Source of the DNA: Notolepis coatsorum
Lineage: Eukaryota; Chordata; Actinopteri; Aulopiformes; Paralepididae
Assembly: GCA_963971535.1 (NCBI GenBank)
Contig: OZ020589.1
Location: 92,817,182-92,881,181, forward strand
DNA length: 64,000 bases
Direction: 5' to 3'
The first letter of the stretch is position 1. Each line of letters begins with the position of its first letter. Under the pieces are notes generated by a model. The model was given only the letters and a program-made list of their open reading frames with translations. It made no database searches and was not told the origin of the DNA. Made by a program: the position numbers and the translations under genes. This document shows positions 10,614-22,947 of this stretch, one piece after another.

Positions 10614-12118
10614 TTAAGTCCTTTTAGGCCTGCAGCAGGTCTCAGAGGGCGTGCTGCCCCCTTTTGGCATGACAGAGTCACTGCGGTCTGGGGAACTCTG
10701 ACAAAACTGCTCACTCCTGGGAGCATCTAACACCTCTGCAGTGCTTCGTTGTTGAGAGTCTGTCTCTGGGACTGTCACCTGTGGTCTCAAATCCACACGG
10801 TTTCGTCTCAGAGAAGCACCATGGTCTGTCTGGATCTGGTATGAGCGTGGTGAAACTTCTCTTTGCACGCGTCCTCCTTGTCTCCATGTGCCTGTTGTGT
10901 GATCCAGGATACGGACTGTATCGCCTGGCTTGAGGCTTGGTAAGTGTTTTGCCTTCTTGTCATGTTGCAATTTGTGTTTCTCTTTTTGTTCTGGTTTCCT
11001 TGAGCTGATTTTGTGCGCTCCTTCTGGTGTCAACAGGTTCTCATGGATAGGAAGGTTAGTGCGTAAGCGCCTTCCCATCAGCATCTGGGCTGGGGACAAA
11101 CCATTTTCCAATGGGGCACTCCTGTATATCATCAGACTCCTCTGGAACTCCTCCTGTCCATCTTGAGCCTTCTTCATGAGGGCCTTGACGATCTTGACTG
11201 AACTCTCTGCGAGCCCATTAGATCTCGGGTAGTTCGGGCTTGAGGTGGCGTGGTGAAAACCCCAGTCCTCTGCAAACGAAGCAAACTCGCTGCTGGAAAA
11301 CTGTGGCCCATTATCTGAAAATAGCTCACAGGGAACTCCATGTCTCGCGAAGACTGTTTTCAGGTAGGCTATGACTGTTTTGCTGGATGTTGACTGCAGT
11401 GTTACAACTTCCGGGTAGTTGGAGTAGTAATCGGTGACTACAATGTTGCTTTTACCGTTACAGTCAAGCAAATCGACTCCGACCTTCTGGTATGGGCGAT
11501 CAGGTACAGGGTGGGGCATGAGCGGCTCTGCTTGTTGTTTAGACCTGTAGGTGAGACATATTTCACATGCAGCTGTGGTGTGGCTGATGTCTTGGTTGAG
11601 TCTTGGCCAGTACATTACTTCACACGCTCTACGTTTACATTTTTCCTCACCCAAATGTCCCCCATGCACTTTCTGCAGCATTTCCTTGCGCATGGATGCC
11701 GGGATGACAAACTTGCTTCCTTTGAAAACAATTTCATTAGCAACTGAGAGCTCTGATCTGCATGCCCAGTAATCTTGGATCTGACCCGGGCATTCACGCT
11801 TTTGCTCAGGCCACCCTTTCAGTATGGTCTTCTTGAGCTCTTTCATTGTGTCGTCTAGTTCAGTTGCTTTCCTGATCTTCTCTGTTCGCTCAGCAGACAC
11901 AGGAAGTGATGTGACAATCATGTCAACATAGGCTTGTATTTCTATGCTTTTCTGTTCATTTGGACTTTCCATTTTGTTGACTGCGCGTGAGAGCGTGTCA
12001 GCAGTAAACATGAATTTTCCTGGTGTATAGACCATGTTCACATCATATTTCTGCAGTCTGATTGACAGTCGCTGAATCCTCAGAGGACAATCATTGAGGG
12101 GCTTGGCCATTATTGATA
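10614..12118 (-). pseudogene. Gypsy pol C-terminal part: RNase H end and integrase
   Basis: The frame is open over about 500 codons on the - strand. It starts within pol, directly where the BEL/Pao insertion cuts RNase H. Motifs in order: YTPGKFMFTADTLSRA; integrase zinc domain with HGGHLGEEKC...CEIC (near 11640); catalytic Asp in VGVDLLDCN (near 11480), Asp in FSDNGPQF (near 11320) and Glu in SNGLAESSVK (near 11210); then a C-terminal region with LKPGDTVRI. The triad and open frame look intact. The polyprotein is broken only because the upstream half is now 9.3 kb away. Confidence 0.92.
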
Positions 12119-12124
12119 CTAGGG

Positions 12125-13497
12125 TGTAACTGAGGGGTACAATTCCCTGACTGTATTGATAAGTATGGTATCATTAAACCACTACCGCTTTATGTACTTT
12201 AACTACTGGCCATACAGTACACGATATCTAAATATGATGAACACTTTCCCACAATGAAATCGGTTCCAGACAAAGGTAATAATCAAATATTTAATATAGC
12301 AAAAGGTACATATGATATTTACTATTACATTTATGATTTGAATGCACTTGTAAGGCAAATGAGTACTCGTAGGCAAATCAACACTGAATGTCCAATCTCT
12401 GGTTACGCAGGAAGCAAGTATACAACCTGGCTCTTAGGGAATTAGATCTATGGTACACTTAATGATATAGCGGGATATTCTCGAAGGGGTCCTCCCGGTT
12501 GTAGGCCGGTAGGGGGGGTAGGAGAGCCGTCGGTAGTAGACCGTCTGGTCAACGATATCTAGGGAGACTTCAAGTACAGAAGACAGTGCAGTAGACTCTT
12601 GATCCGCAGATGAATACACCTTGGTTCTCTTGTAGGCTGTAGCTCCACAGCGAAGAAGAAGCTAGGCGACCTCAGTCTCTCTGAGCGCCGACTCAACTTG
12701 ACTCCTCTCGGGGGGTAAATCCAACACTCACAGGCGTCGGCGATTATCCGCTCCACAAATCACAGTACCAAAGCAAATATATTCCAGCCGCATAGGGCTC
12801 AGCAGTCGTCGGGTAGGTAATCCAGTGTACATGTCCCTCGGTCCTCGTCTAGATCTCCTCGGATGAAGGCGCCATGTGGTCGGCCCAGCCTGGTTAAGAC
12901 TCTAGATAACACGAGGAAGCGTTGGAGATGCTGGTCACTTTAGAACTCTAACCGCACGATGCACCATACACGATAGACTATTATTACTTAATAGAAATAC
13001 GTCGCACTCGACGGTACAGTGCCAAACTCTGACAATTCAGCTATTAATTCGCACGAGGTCTCAATGCTATTCTAAGGCCAAACAGGCCATACTACACCGC
13101 ACGTGGTATCGTGGGTGAGGCTTCACGTTCTGTTACTAAGTTGGGCGAAGAAGGGTAAGGGACTAAGGGATTTCTACATTTACTTGCGCCATATTTATAT
13201 GCACGGTGAACAAATAGTGCCACTCTCATTTCGGTAGCCGTATCCCTGAGCGGAGCCGGGGCTAGTACGGACATGTCTCGTCGGTACCTTTGAACTTGAC
13301 GCCAGGGGCTGGTCCCCTGGCGCCTGGTCCTTTTGTCCAATAAGAGAATGAACTATTATGGGCTATAGTAGGCTAAAGGGATATTCCGTGTATATGTACA
13401 AGGAATATACAAGGGATATCAAACGATATACAAATACTATTCAATATATATCAATAAATAAATATATATATTCGGTTTAATCTGATCCTTCGTAACA
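12125..13497 (-). repeat. 3' LTR of the young BEL/Pao element
   Basis: On the + strand it starts TGTAACTGAGGGG and ends CCTTCGTAACA. It matches the right LTR almost base for base. The differences seen are at about 12470 (G/A), 12632 (C/T) and 13103 (C/T). On the - strand the LTR is preceded by ATTAGGGTGCGGC. Confidence 0.95.
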
Positions 13498-13590
13498 GCC
13501 GCACCCTAATTAGTCCCACCTAATTAGCTAAGAAGAGACAGATTAACCGCACTGTCCACTACTCAATGTCCGCTGTGAGGGTCAGTCAGT

Positions 13591-14703
13591 TCACAAAGTC
13601 ATGGGGTCATGGTCGTCATCGATAGTATCGGGGAGCCTTGGCAGTTCTATTAGCCTCGCCACGGGTCGGGTGTAGGTCCGCCCTTGGACGAGCACTTCAG
13701 CTGCTCGGACCTTTCCATCGGCACCGGTGATCACTTTGCTTACGCGGCCAGCCGGCCACATAGCTCGGGGTAGTGACTGGTCGATAATCATGACGACTGT
13801 TCCTTCTGTCAAATTGTCTCTCTCTTTCACCCATTTCTGGCGGGTCTGTAGAGACGGTAGGTAGTGGAGTAGGAAGCTGTTCCAAAACTTGTCAGCCAAT
13901 ACTTGACTGTACCTCCACATTCTTCGGCCGTTCGCTTCTTCAGGCCTGTACATTGTCTGGGGTAGCGCGGGGTCCCGCCGCCCCATCAAGAGTGTGTTGG
14001 GGGTGACTGGGTCGACATCTGCTACATCACTTGAGACGTAACCGAGGGGCTTTGAGTTCAATACTCCCTCGATCTCCGTGAGGACTGTCATTAAGACTTC
14101 TTCCGCCACGGTCTGGGCCCCAAGCACGGTGTACAGGGCTGTCTTTATAGAACGTACTTCTCGTTCCCAAGTTCCACCGAAGTGAGGTGCGTTCGGGGGA
14201 TTAAACTGGAAGTCAATCTGGGATGGAGCGAGGTGGGTCTTAAGTTCTGGGCCCATAGCTTGGAAGCTCTCTCTCAGCTCTCTTTCTCCGCCTTTGAAGT
14301 TTGTCCCGTGATCAGACAATAATGTAGACGGTTTTCCTTTCCGTGATGTGAATCTTCGGAAGGCCATAAGGAATGAGTCTGTGCTCATGGTTGGAAGGAG
14401 TTCGATATGTATCGCTCTGGTGGTCATGCATTTGAATACAATACCCCACCGCTTCTCGGTTCCTCTTCCTTTCTTTATATACAGCGGGCCGAAACAGTCC
14501 ATACCGGTGGAGTGAAAAGGCTTGTCGCCGAGTCGGAGGCGACAGGGAGGTAGGTCAGCCATCCGGGGTATACTGGGCTGGGCTCGCCACTTACGACAGT
14601 CTAGACAGGTTCGCTGGAAGCGCCGCACTGCTTCTCTCCCTTGCAGTATCCAATAACGACGTCTGATCTCCGCGAAGACTCTCTGCCCCTGCGTGGTGCA
14701 CAT
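13591..14703 (-). pseudogene. BEL/Pao integrase region
   Basis: The frame encodes the end of the integrase zinc region (CLDCRKWRAQP), the catalytic core with Asp in STGMDCFGP (near 14500), Asp in LLSDHGTNF (near 14310) and Glu in GTWEREV (near 14160), and the C-terminal part (RPVARLIELPRLP). All three catalytic residues are present. It is out of frame with the preceding pol segment because of a one-base indel near 14650-14665. The first Met (14703) is an artefact of the shift, not a start codon. Confidence 0.9.
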
Positions 14704-16459
14704 CCTCGTCGTATTTCTTTATGATCAGCTCTGTGACCTTGTGTCGGCTGTTCAAGACTATCGGGTACTTGACGTCATCCGGTAAGTCTGGGGCTCTCCG
14801 CAGACGACCACCCACTCTGATGAGACTATGGGCGTCGCTCTCAGGGGCTAGGTGGAGCAGTCTGCTGTCTGATGGGACGGGCTTTGCTCCCTGTAGACAG
14901 GCTAGCTCATCGGGGAACGAGTCTCTCTGGGCTCGTTGTAGTAGAAGAAGTTCTGCTTCTTCGTAGTCAGCTGCTGAAATGTCAGTCGTGGGCTGAACCT
15001 CTGGGTGGTGCCACAGAAATGTCTTTAGCTGCGCACTCTGTAGGGTGAGGCAATCGTCTATGTCGGGGTCTGTGGAGACGAGTGTGTTCAATCCACAGAA
15101 CATAGGTTTCTTGTTTTCGGCCTCCTCTTTACTCGCCTCCCGTGGGGTGGGTGTAGGCCACTCTTCTTCGGGGAGCTTGAGAAACTCTGGTCCGTCACTG
15201 TAGAGGTTGTGACGGGTGAGGTCATCCAGGGACATTCCCCGGGTGATGACGTCAGCTGGGTTGTGTTTGGTGTCCACATACCTCCAGCTCGCTACTTCTG
15301 TTAACTCTTGAATCTCGGTGACTCTGACTCCCACGAAGACCTTGTATCTGCACGAATCAGACCGGATCCATGTGAGTACGGTCGTGGAGTCTGACCACAA
15401 GATTGTTCTTTGCACCGGGATGGTGAGTTCACGTTGGATTAACGTGGCGAGCTGCGCTCCTGCTAGGGCTGCGCAGAGCTCTAGACGCGGGATAGATTGT
15501 TGCTTTCGTGGGGCTATTCTTGAGCGAGCCAGGATGAAAGCAGTATGTATTTCTCCTCCCTCCTCTCGGGCACGCAAGTAGGCCACCGAACCGTAGGCTA
15601 CTTCGGAGGCGTCGCTGAATACGTGCAGGTCCATCTTGCATGTCTCTGGCCTCACTGTGGGTGGGAAGTAGCTGCGGCGTATATTAACGCCTGGGAGTGA
15701 GCGGAGTTCCGTCTCCCACTCTCTCCATGTGGATGCAAGGTGTTCGGGTATGGGATCGTCCCAGCCCTGGTCCTTGTCCCATAGCGCTCTTACAATCATC
15801 TTTGCCCTGGTGGTGTAAGGTAGAATACATCCCAACGGGTCATATTGTCTGGCGAGTGTTCTGTATACACTCCGTCTGGTGGTCGGTATTGCCGTCGACC
15901 TTCTCTGCTCCTTGGTCAGGGGTTTGTGTCTATAATGGAGCGAGTCTGTTTTGAAGCGCCAGACTAGTCCTAGTGTCATTTCTTGGGCTTCTCCTGGGAT
16001 GGTCGCCATCCAGGTGTCGCTGCTCGCTGCCTTGTCCTCGGGGGAGAGGCTGCGCAGTACTTGCGGGTCGCTGCTGGCCCACTGCCTGAGATCAAAGCCG
16101 CCTTTGATCAGGGAGGCGCGGAGCTTGAGTAGGAGAGCCTCGGCTTCTTCTGGCGTCGAGACGCTTTGTAAACAGTTGTCCACGTAGAAACTATTTGTCA
16201 CACTTTGTCGGACCTCTTCATCTGCTGCTGGGTCCTCTGCGACGTGTTTTTGTAGTGCAAACGTAGCACAGCATGGGCTGCATGTGGTTCCGAAAGGGAG
16301 GACTTCCCATTGATAGATGGCTGGGTGCTCATCTCCGATCCTCTCTCTCCATAGGAACCGCAGCAGGGGCTTGTCCTCCTCCACTAGTCTCACCTGCAGG
16401 AACATCCCTTTGATGTCGCCGCTGATAGCCACCTTGTCCTGGCGGAAGCGTAGTAGCAC
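14656..16459 (-). pseudogene. BEL/Pao reverse transcriptase and RNase H region
   Basis: It reads reverse transcriptase (VAISGDIKGMF near 16430, FGTTCSPCCATFALQ, and the YVDN active-site box near 16180) and RNase H (FSDASEVAYGSVAYLRA near 15600, LELCAALAGAQLA, LWSDSTTVLTWI). It ends with the integrase N-terminal zinc region (LIRVGGRLRRAPDLP). The frame is out of register with gag upstream by one base near 16460-16480 and with integrase downstream near 14656. Otherwise the segment of about 600 codons has no stop. Confidence 0.92.
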
Positions 16460-19400
16460 GCCTAGTAGAGGGGCCGAGTGTTGGGCCGGGCAAGAGCTCT
16501 TTATTCAGATTTTGTGATCCGATCTGGTAGCTGCAGTTAAACACAATACGATCCTTGCCGTTGTGGTGGACCTTGTGGTGCGGCACGTACCATGATTCGG
16601 TCGTCTGATCGGCCTCTTTAATGTCAATTTTCTTTATGTGTCCCGCTGTGATTAGCTTGTTAATCTCAGCGCGGTACACAGCCTCTTGAGCGGGGTCTTT
16701 GGCTAGGCGCCGCTCTGTGTTCAATAGATACCGCTCCGTTGCCTCTTTTGTGGCGTGAAAGGTGGGCATTCCCTCTCGCCTCAGGAGTGGAGTTGCGTAT
16801 CTCATCACTCCGTTGACTGTGACTCTCTTTGTCCCTTGCTCGAGGAGGGCTATAGCGTAAATATCTTCCTTAGAACGAATGTCTTTCTTTTCATTCTTAA
16901 AGGGCATTGTCTCTAGTGTCCATAGCCTCTCGACATGCTGCAGGAGTGTGGTGTCTTCTTCTGTCGCTCTGGAGTGGAGGCAGCTAGTGGCTGCTGTTCG
17001 GTTAAGAGACTTGGCGAGGGGGCCTTGTAATGTCCATCCTAGGCGGGTCTCGACTGCTGCAGGACAACCTCTGGGTCCTGTATGGACCCGGTCTATCGGG
17101 ACTATGAGGTCTGCATGGTCGGAGCCTATCAGCAGGGTCGGGGTGGCACCGTCTATGAGCGGGATAGGGAGTTGACGCAGGTGCACATATTTATCCATCA
17201 GCTTGGCGATGGGGTAGGTGTACTGCGATAGTCCTATTTCTTGGCTGGTGAAAGCATTAGTAATCCTATACCGTCTCTCTGGCTGCCCGCTTGCTGCGAT
17301 AGTGAAGGAGACATTCTCGCCCTTTATCGTCTTTAGATCTCTTCTTATTGTCCGAATCGTCATCTGGTTCTCGCTCCCCCGCAGCCCCAGCTGGGCCGCA
17401 GCGGACGCGAGGAGAAGGGTCTTCTCTGACCCGTCATCAAGGACGGCGTAAGTGTCCATGACCTTATCTTGGTAACTCAGTGTTACGCGGACCACCTTTA
17501 AGAGCACCTGGGCGCCGCTGCTGCTAGCGGGGTCAATGTACATAACACTTGCCTTTGTGCTGCTGGATGGTGCAGGCTTTCTTCTGTTACTGTCGTGTAG
17601 GACATCTAGGTGGGCTCCGTCACACCGACTACACCTCTTCTTGAGGCGGCACTCGGCTGCCATGTGACTGCGCGCACATCGGTAACAGCGCCTGTTGGAC
17701 TTTATCCATTGACTCACTTCTTCAGCGGTCATCTTCTTGAACAGGTCACATTGTGACAACCAGTGTTCCTTTTCGCAGTACGGGCACACCATCTTCCACT
17801 TCTCTTTCATCGAGGGGGTACTGTGGTTCTTGCTGCTCGGTACTGATTCTGATTGGTGCATGACAGTCACCGATCTTCGGCCATCGTTTGCTCTCCTAGG
17901 TCCCTCTCTGGAGCTTGGTGTGCTCCGCACGAACGTATCCAACCGTAGGCTGCTGACTTCTCTCGCCAGGAAGTCGGCTAGGTCTAGGAGGGATGGCTCG
18001 GGACCGTTAGGATCACGGTGGTCTCTTTGCCGCCTGAAGCGCTCCTGTCGGGCGGGCGGCAGCTTCTCTAAAATCCTCTCGACGTTCGAGTTTGCGTATA
18101 GTTCGTGCATACCCTTTTCTCGTTGCGCCCCCAGCATCCCTACCAGGGATTGTACTTTGATAGACAGGTCGTCTAGTGAGCGATTGTCTGTTGCTGGGGG
18201 TAGGCGGTCAATATGCCTTATCTCTTGTATTACGTAATCCCATATACGTCCATATCTTTGGTCTAGTGCTGCTAGAGCCGCTGTGTATGGGGTAGTAGAG
18301 GTGGCATAGGCCAGCGCTATGTTGTGCGCTCTGGGCACTTTCAGGTGCTTCAATAGGATAGCATACTTGTGGCGTTCATCAGCTACATCCACCATCATTG
18401 TCTCTAAGCACATCCGTAGCTCCGTGTACTGTGCTGGGTTCTCATGGGTGAAGTCTGGAAACGTCGGTGTGCCAATGTATGACGCCGTGGATGGCTGGCA
18501 CATCGGTGAGCGTTGGAAGAGAGGCCTCCTGGGCGAGTCTCTTCTTACGCCTCTCGGTGGGCTGGTACCGGCAGGGTACCATGGCCCGCTGGTCCAGGTA
18601 CTATTCCTCGGGACTGGTCGTGCGTCATGCTCACCCGTGAATAGAGTCGGGGGTCTGTAGCGCAGAGCCGCGGGGGTATAGCCTGGGCTGTACTGGACCT
18701 CCTGGTCCTGTGGAGTAATGTGCTGCTGTCGGGCTTGACTCTCCTCTTCTCCCTCTTCTTCCTCTGTCAGGTCATCTAGATCCTGTAGTCGTCTATTTAG
18801 CCTCTCCGCGGTGTACGCCGTTCCTTCCTTGTAGCTGGGTCTCACTGGGACCAGTCGGGGAAGGGGTTCGGAGGGGGGTATAGGCTCTCTCTGGTGGTCG
18901 GGCTCAGGGTCGCTTAATCGGTTAGGGGAGGGTGCCCTTGACCCGTGTCTTGACGAGGCCCTGGAACCCCTTGTGGAGGGAGGGGGTGTTGCCCTGGCGA
19001 TCAGCTGCTCCATTAGCTGCGCTTGTAGTCTGTCGCGCTCGGCTTCGCGCTTGGTGAGATCTGCTTCTCTTTGGGCACCGGCAGCGGCACGCTGGGTGTC
19101 GGCCCGGTCTCTTGCCATATTCTCTTCCGTCTGAAGGCGTCTCATCTCCAGACGTATGCGCTCTTCGTCGCTCCGTTGCTGCGCTTGGAGTCGATCGCGC
19201 TCCGTAGAGGCTGCTATGCTGGCGAGGAACGCCTGTGCCAGCATCCTGTCCACCTCGCTGGGGGAAGACGCTGGTTGAGGTGATCCGCTCCTGGCAGTAC
19301 TCGTTGGGGATGCGTTCCCCTGCGGGGAGTCCTGGAGCTCTATCTCCTCAGCGCTCTCCTCATCTTGTTCCGTGCAGAGTTCCATCTCTGGAGGGTTGTC

Positions 19401-19727
19401 TTCCTCCCGGAGCTCTTCGGGGACTACTTCTTCGGTCTTGGCGGGGGGTAAAGTCGTGTCAGTTCCCTCCTGGTCCCCACCGTGAGCTTGGTCAGTTACA
19501 TTAGAACCCACTAGGGTCTCTGTGGTCGGGGTATCCTGGTTGATAGGGTCGGACATAATTTTACTTTCTACTTTTACCGCGTTTACCGTTTGTAGAAGGC
19601 TAGGTAGTATACTGGCAGCGTAATCCTCTAAGTACTGAGGTGGCTGTCGTCTACGCTGCGGGCGTTCTACTTTAGGAGGACCGTTTCGTGGAGTGTTCAT
19701 CATAGGCCATTTCAATATTAATACCAC
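16460..19727 (-). pseudogene. BEL/Pao gag, zinc knuckles and protease
   Basis: This single open frame of about 1,090 codons contains an acidic N-terminus, a long E/R/Q coiled coil (about residues 155-235), an R/P/S-rich linker, a gag core (YTELRMCLETMMVDV, about residue 435), three cysteine knuckles (CPYCEKEHW, CYRCARSHMAAEC, CSRCDGAHLDVLHD, about residues 645-715) and an aspartic protease centre LDDGSEKTLL near residue 762. It then enters reverse transcriptase (TESWYVPHHKVHHNGKDRIV). The likely start is the MM pair about 9 codons into the frame (near 19703). A single-base indel near 16470 stops it from running on into the polymerase. Confidence 0.92.
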
Positions 19728-19752
19728 TATATTAATATTACACTAATTACCC

Positions 19753-19769
19753 TCCGGCTCGAAGGACCA
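19753..19769 (-). promoter_or_regulatory. primer binding site, tRNA-Tyr type
   Basis: On the - strand, two bases after the 5' LTR, the sequence TGGTCCTTCGAGCCGGA is complementary to the 3' end of eukaryotic tRNA-Tyr (acceptor stem TCGAAGGA plus CCA). This is the site where first-strand synthesis of the BEL/Pao element would be primed. The tRNA identity rests on my knowledge of tRNA-Tyr acceptor stems. Confidence 0.8.
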
Positions 19770-19771
19770 AT

Positions 19772-21446
19772 TGTAACTGAGGGGTACAATTCCCTGACTG
19801 TATTGATAAGTATGGTATCATTAAACCACTACCGCTTTATGTACTTTAACTACTGGCCATACAGTACACGATATCTAAATATGATGAACACTTTCCCACA
19901 ATGAAATCGGTTCCAGACAAAGGTAATAATCAAATATTTAATATAGCAAAAGGTACATATGATATTTACTAGGGATGCTCGATATTGGCTTTTTTACCGA
20001 TACCGATATTCCGATATTGTCCAACTCTTAATTTCCGATACCGATATCAACCGATATCAACCGATACCGATATATGCAGGGTTTCCCCCCCCAAAAAAAC
20101 TGAATAATTTCAGGTAACTAATAATTTCACTGGATATATATATAACAAATATTGTTATTGTTTTTTTTCTTTTTTTAAACCGATACCGATATTTTCCGAT
20201 ATCACATTTTACTGCCGATATCGGCCGATAATATCGGTCGGTCGATAATATCGGACATCCCTAATATTTACTATTACATTTATGATTTGAATGCACTTGT
20301 AAGGCAAATGAGTACTCGTAGGCAAATCAACACTGAATGTCCAATCTCTGGTTACGCAGGAAGCAAGTATACAACCTGGCTCTTAGGGAATTAGATCTAT
20401 GGTACACTTAATGATATAGCAGGATATTCTCGAAGGGGTCCTCCCGGTTGTAGGCCGGTAGGGGGGGTAGGAGAGCCGTCGGTAGTAGACCGTCTGGTCA
20501 ACGATATCTAGGGAGACTTCAAGTACAGAAGACAGTGCAGTAGACTCTTGATCCGCAGATGAATACACCTTGGTTCTCTTGTAGGTTGTAGCTCCACAGC
20601 GAAGAAGAAGCTAGGCGACCTCAGTCTCTCTGAGCGCCGACTCAACTTGACTCCTCTCGGGGGGTAAATCCAACACTCACAGGCGTCGGCGATTATCCGC
20701 TCCACAAATCACAGTACCAAAGCAAATATATTCCAGCCGCATAGGGCTCAGCAGTCGTCGGGTAGGTAATCCAGTGTACATGTCCCTCGGTCCTCGTCTA
20801 GATCTCCTCGGATGAAGGCGCCATGTGGTCGGCCCAGCCTGGTTAAGACTCTAGATAACACGAGGAAGCGTTGGAGATGCTGGTCACTTTAGAACTCTAA
20901 CCGCACGATGCACCATACACGATAGACTATTATTACTTAATAGAAATACGTCGCACTCGACGGTACAGTGCCAAACTCTGACAATTCAGCTATTAATTCG
21001 CACGAGGTCTCAATGCTATTCTAAGGCCAAACAGGCCATACTACACCGCATGTGGTATCGTGGGTGAGGCTTCACGTTCTGTTACTAAGTTGGGCGAAGA
21101 AGGGTAAGGGACTAAGGGATTTCTACATTTACTTGCGCCATATTTATATGCACGGTGAACAAATAGTGCCACTCTCATTTCGGTAGCCGTATCCCTGAGC
21201 GGAGCCGGGGCTAGTACGGACATGTCTCGTCGGTACCTTTGAACTTGACGCCAGGGGCTGGTCCCCTGGCGCCTGGTCCTTTTGTCCAATAAGAGAATGA
21301 ACTATTATGGGCTATAGTAGGCTAAAGGGATATTCCGTGTATATGTACAAGGAATATACAAGGGATATCAAACGATATACAAATACTATTCAATATATAT
21401 CAATAAATAAATATATATATTCGGTTTAATCTGATCCTTCGTAACA
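19772..21446 (-). repeat. 5' LTR of the young BEL/Pao element, carrying a MITE
   Basis: It has the same 1,373 bp as the left LTR plus a 294-bp insertion and its 8-bp duplication. The arithmetic closes exactly: 1,675 minus 302 equals 1,373. The insertion lies in an A/T-rich part of the LTR and is absent from the partner LTR. It therefore entered after the BEL/Pao element had integrated. Confidence 0.95.
19970..20263. mobile_element. hAT-type MITE, 294 bp, in the BEL/Pao LTR
   Basis: It begins TAGGGATGCTCGATAT and ends ATATCGGACATCCCTA. It is flanked by identical 8-mers ATATTTAC at 19962-19969 and 20264-20271. The interior is packed with CCGATATCGG-type dyads. The 8-bp duplication and TAGGG ends are hAT features. 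There is no ORF, so it depends on a transposase elsewhere. Confidence 0.95.
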
Positions 21447-22657
21447 CTAGGGGCTTGTGGTCTGTTTCCACTTCAAAAGCCTTTCCGTATATGTACTGAT
21501 GGAAACGTTCACATGCATATGTGCTGGCTAAAAGTTCCTTTTCTATTTGTGCATATCTAACTTCAGCACTTGTCAATGCACAAGATGCGTAGGCTACGGG
21601 CTGCCAGCTGTTGTCATATATCTGTAGCAGTACTGCTCCTAGGCCGTACTGAGAAGCATCTGCCGATATCCTAGTGCTCCGTTCTGGGTCATAAAACTTG
21701 AGCACTGGTTCCTTGGTTAAGATCTCTTTCAGCATTTTGAAGCATTCTTCCTGCTCATGAGACCATTCCCACTCGTTCTTCTGCTCTAGAAGCCCTCTGA
21801 GTGGTGCTGACTGGGCAGACAACTGGGGGATAAACTTAGCCAAGTATGTGACCATTCCCAGAAATCTCCTCACATCTTCTTTGCTCTGTGGACGTTCCAT
21901 GTTCACTATGGCTGACGTCTTCCTTGGATCCAGCTTGACACCTTGCTCTGAAATCACATCTCCCACAAAGGTAAGGCTTTTCACTGCAAACTCACACTTG
22001 TCTCGGTTTAATTTCAGATTGGAGTTGCGTGTCAGATCCAGTACTTCCCTCAGCCGTGCATCATGTTCTTCTCTTGTGGATCCCCACACGATGATGTCAT
22101 CCATCATGGTCTCCACTCCCTCTATGTGCTCATAGATCATATGGATTGTCTTGTGGTAAACTTCGGGCGCAGGCAGAATACCGCAAGGTAAACGCAGAAA
22201 GCGAAACCTTCCTTCTGGTGTATTGAACGTGCACAGTTTTGAGCTTGCCTCATCCAGCTTAATCTGCCAGAAGCAGCATCTGCCAGCCTGTTGACGCATC
22301 CAGCTTGCTAAACCATTTAGCACCGGCAAACTGTGACATGATCTCTTCTCTTGTTGGAAGCTTGAAATGCTCACGCTTTATAGCCCTGTTTAGATCCCGT
22401 GGATCGAGACAGGTGCGTAGAGATCCATTTGTCTTCGTCAATACTACTAGTGAGCTCACCCAATCTGTTGGCTCATCTATTTTCTTTATGACGCCCATCT
22501 TCTCCATGCGAGCTAACTCCTTTTTGAGTTTGTCTCTCAGTGCAAATGGAATCTTTCTGCACGCATGCACTACAGGAGTCACTGTGTCATCCACACATAT
22601 CTTGTGCTCACCAGGCAAGCATCCTAGTCCTTCAAAGACATCGCTGTACTCCTGCAT
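21447..22657 (-). pseudogene. Gypsy reverse transcriptase and RNase H
   Basis: On the - strand 22657-22259 reads the start of reverse transcriptase (DEPTDWVSSLVVLTKTNGSLR, LDPRDLNRAIK, FSKLDASTGWQ). After a frameshift near 22265 it reads FRFLRLPCGI, the catalytic MDDIIVWG (near 22095), FLGMVTYLAKFIPQLS and RNase H (SADASQYGLGAVLLQ, ASCALTSAEVRYAQIEKELLA, FEVETDHKPL). At 21447 it is cut by the BEL/Pao element. RNase H continues at 12118. MDDI in place of the common YVDD/YIDD is a permitted variant of the palm box. Confidence 0.93.
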
Positions 22658-22943
22658 GACTGCTTTGTAGTCTGGGAATTCACTACAAACACCCTCCTCA
22701 CTAAGTCAAGCTTTTCACAGGTACTCAGACCTAGGATTGGCTGTACGCTCTTCTCTACTATGAGCACCTGTGCCCTTAACTGCTGTCCCTTGTGCTTTAG
22801 AGTCACTACACAACACCCCTTAACTGGAACAGTCTCTCCTGTATAACCAGTCACTTTTACTTTCACAGGGTGTATTTTGCTCTTAACTGAGGGTCCTGTA
22901 ATCGTCTATGGACAACAGGTTGACCTGTGCACCAGTGTCTATC
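22624..22943 (-). pseudogene. Gypsy protease region
   Basis: Directly inside the TTAA-flanked insertion the - strand reads an aspartic protease centre, IDTGAQVNLLS (near 22940-22905). After a frameshift near 22885 it reads VKVTGYTGETVPVKG and QPILGLSTCEKLDL. A further shift near 22690 separates it from reverse transcriptase. Gag and protease were evidently joined before the MITE inserted. Confidence 0.87.
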
Positions 22944-22947
22944 TTAA

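Larger units (their letters stand above)
12125..21446 (-). mobile_element. BEL/Pao LTR retrotransposon, nearly intact, young
   Basis: Two LTRs of 1,373 bp each (the right one after removal of a 294-bp MITE and its 8-bp duplication) bracket a - strand gag-pol. A 6-bp duplication CTAGGG flanks the element (12119-12124 and 21447-21452). A tRNA-Tyr-type primer binding site lies next to the 5' LTR. The host site is the Gypsy RNase H gene. I count about three differences between the LTRs, so insertion was recent. Gag-pol nevertheless has two single-base frameshifts. Confidence 0.97.

Noticed and set aside
10614-12110. Intact host gene similar to integrase (domesticated integrase)
   Set aside because: The frame is simply the 3' half of Gypsy pol. 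Its upstream half lies at 21447 after the BEL/Pao insertion, and LTRs bracket both.
16329-16459. C-terminal extension of the BEL/Pao gag-protease frame
   Set aside because: This tail is out-of-frame translation of reverse transcriptase after a one-base indel.
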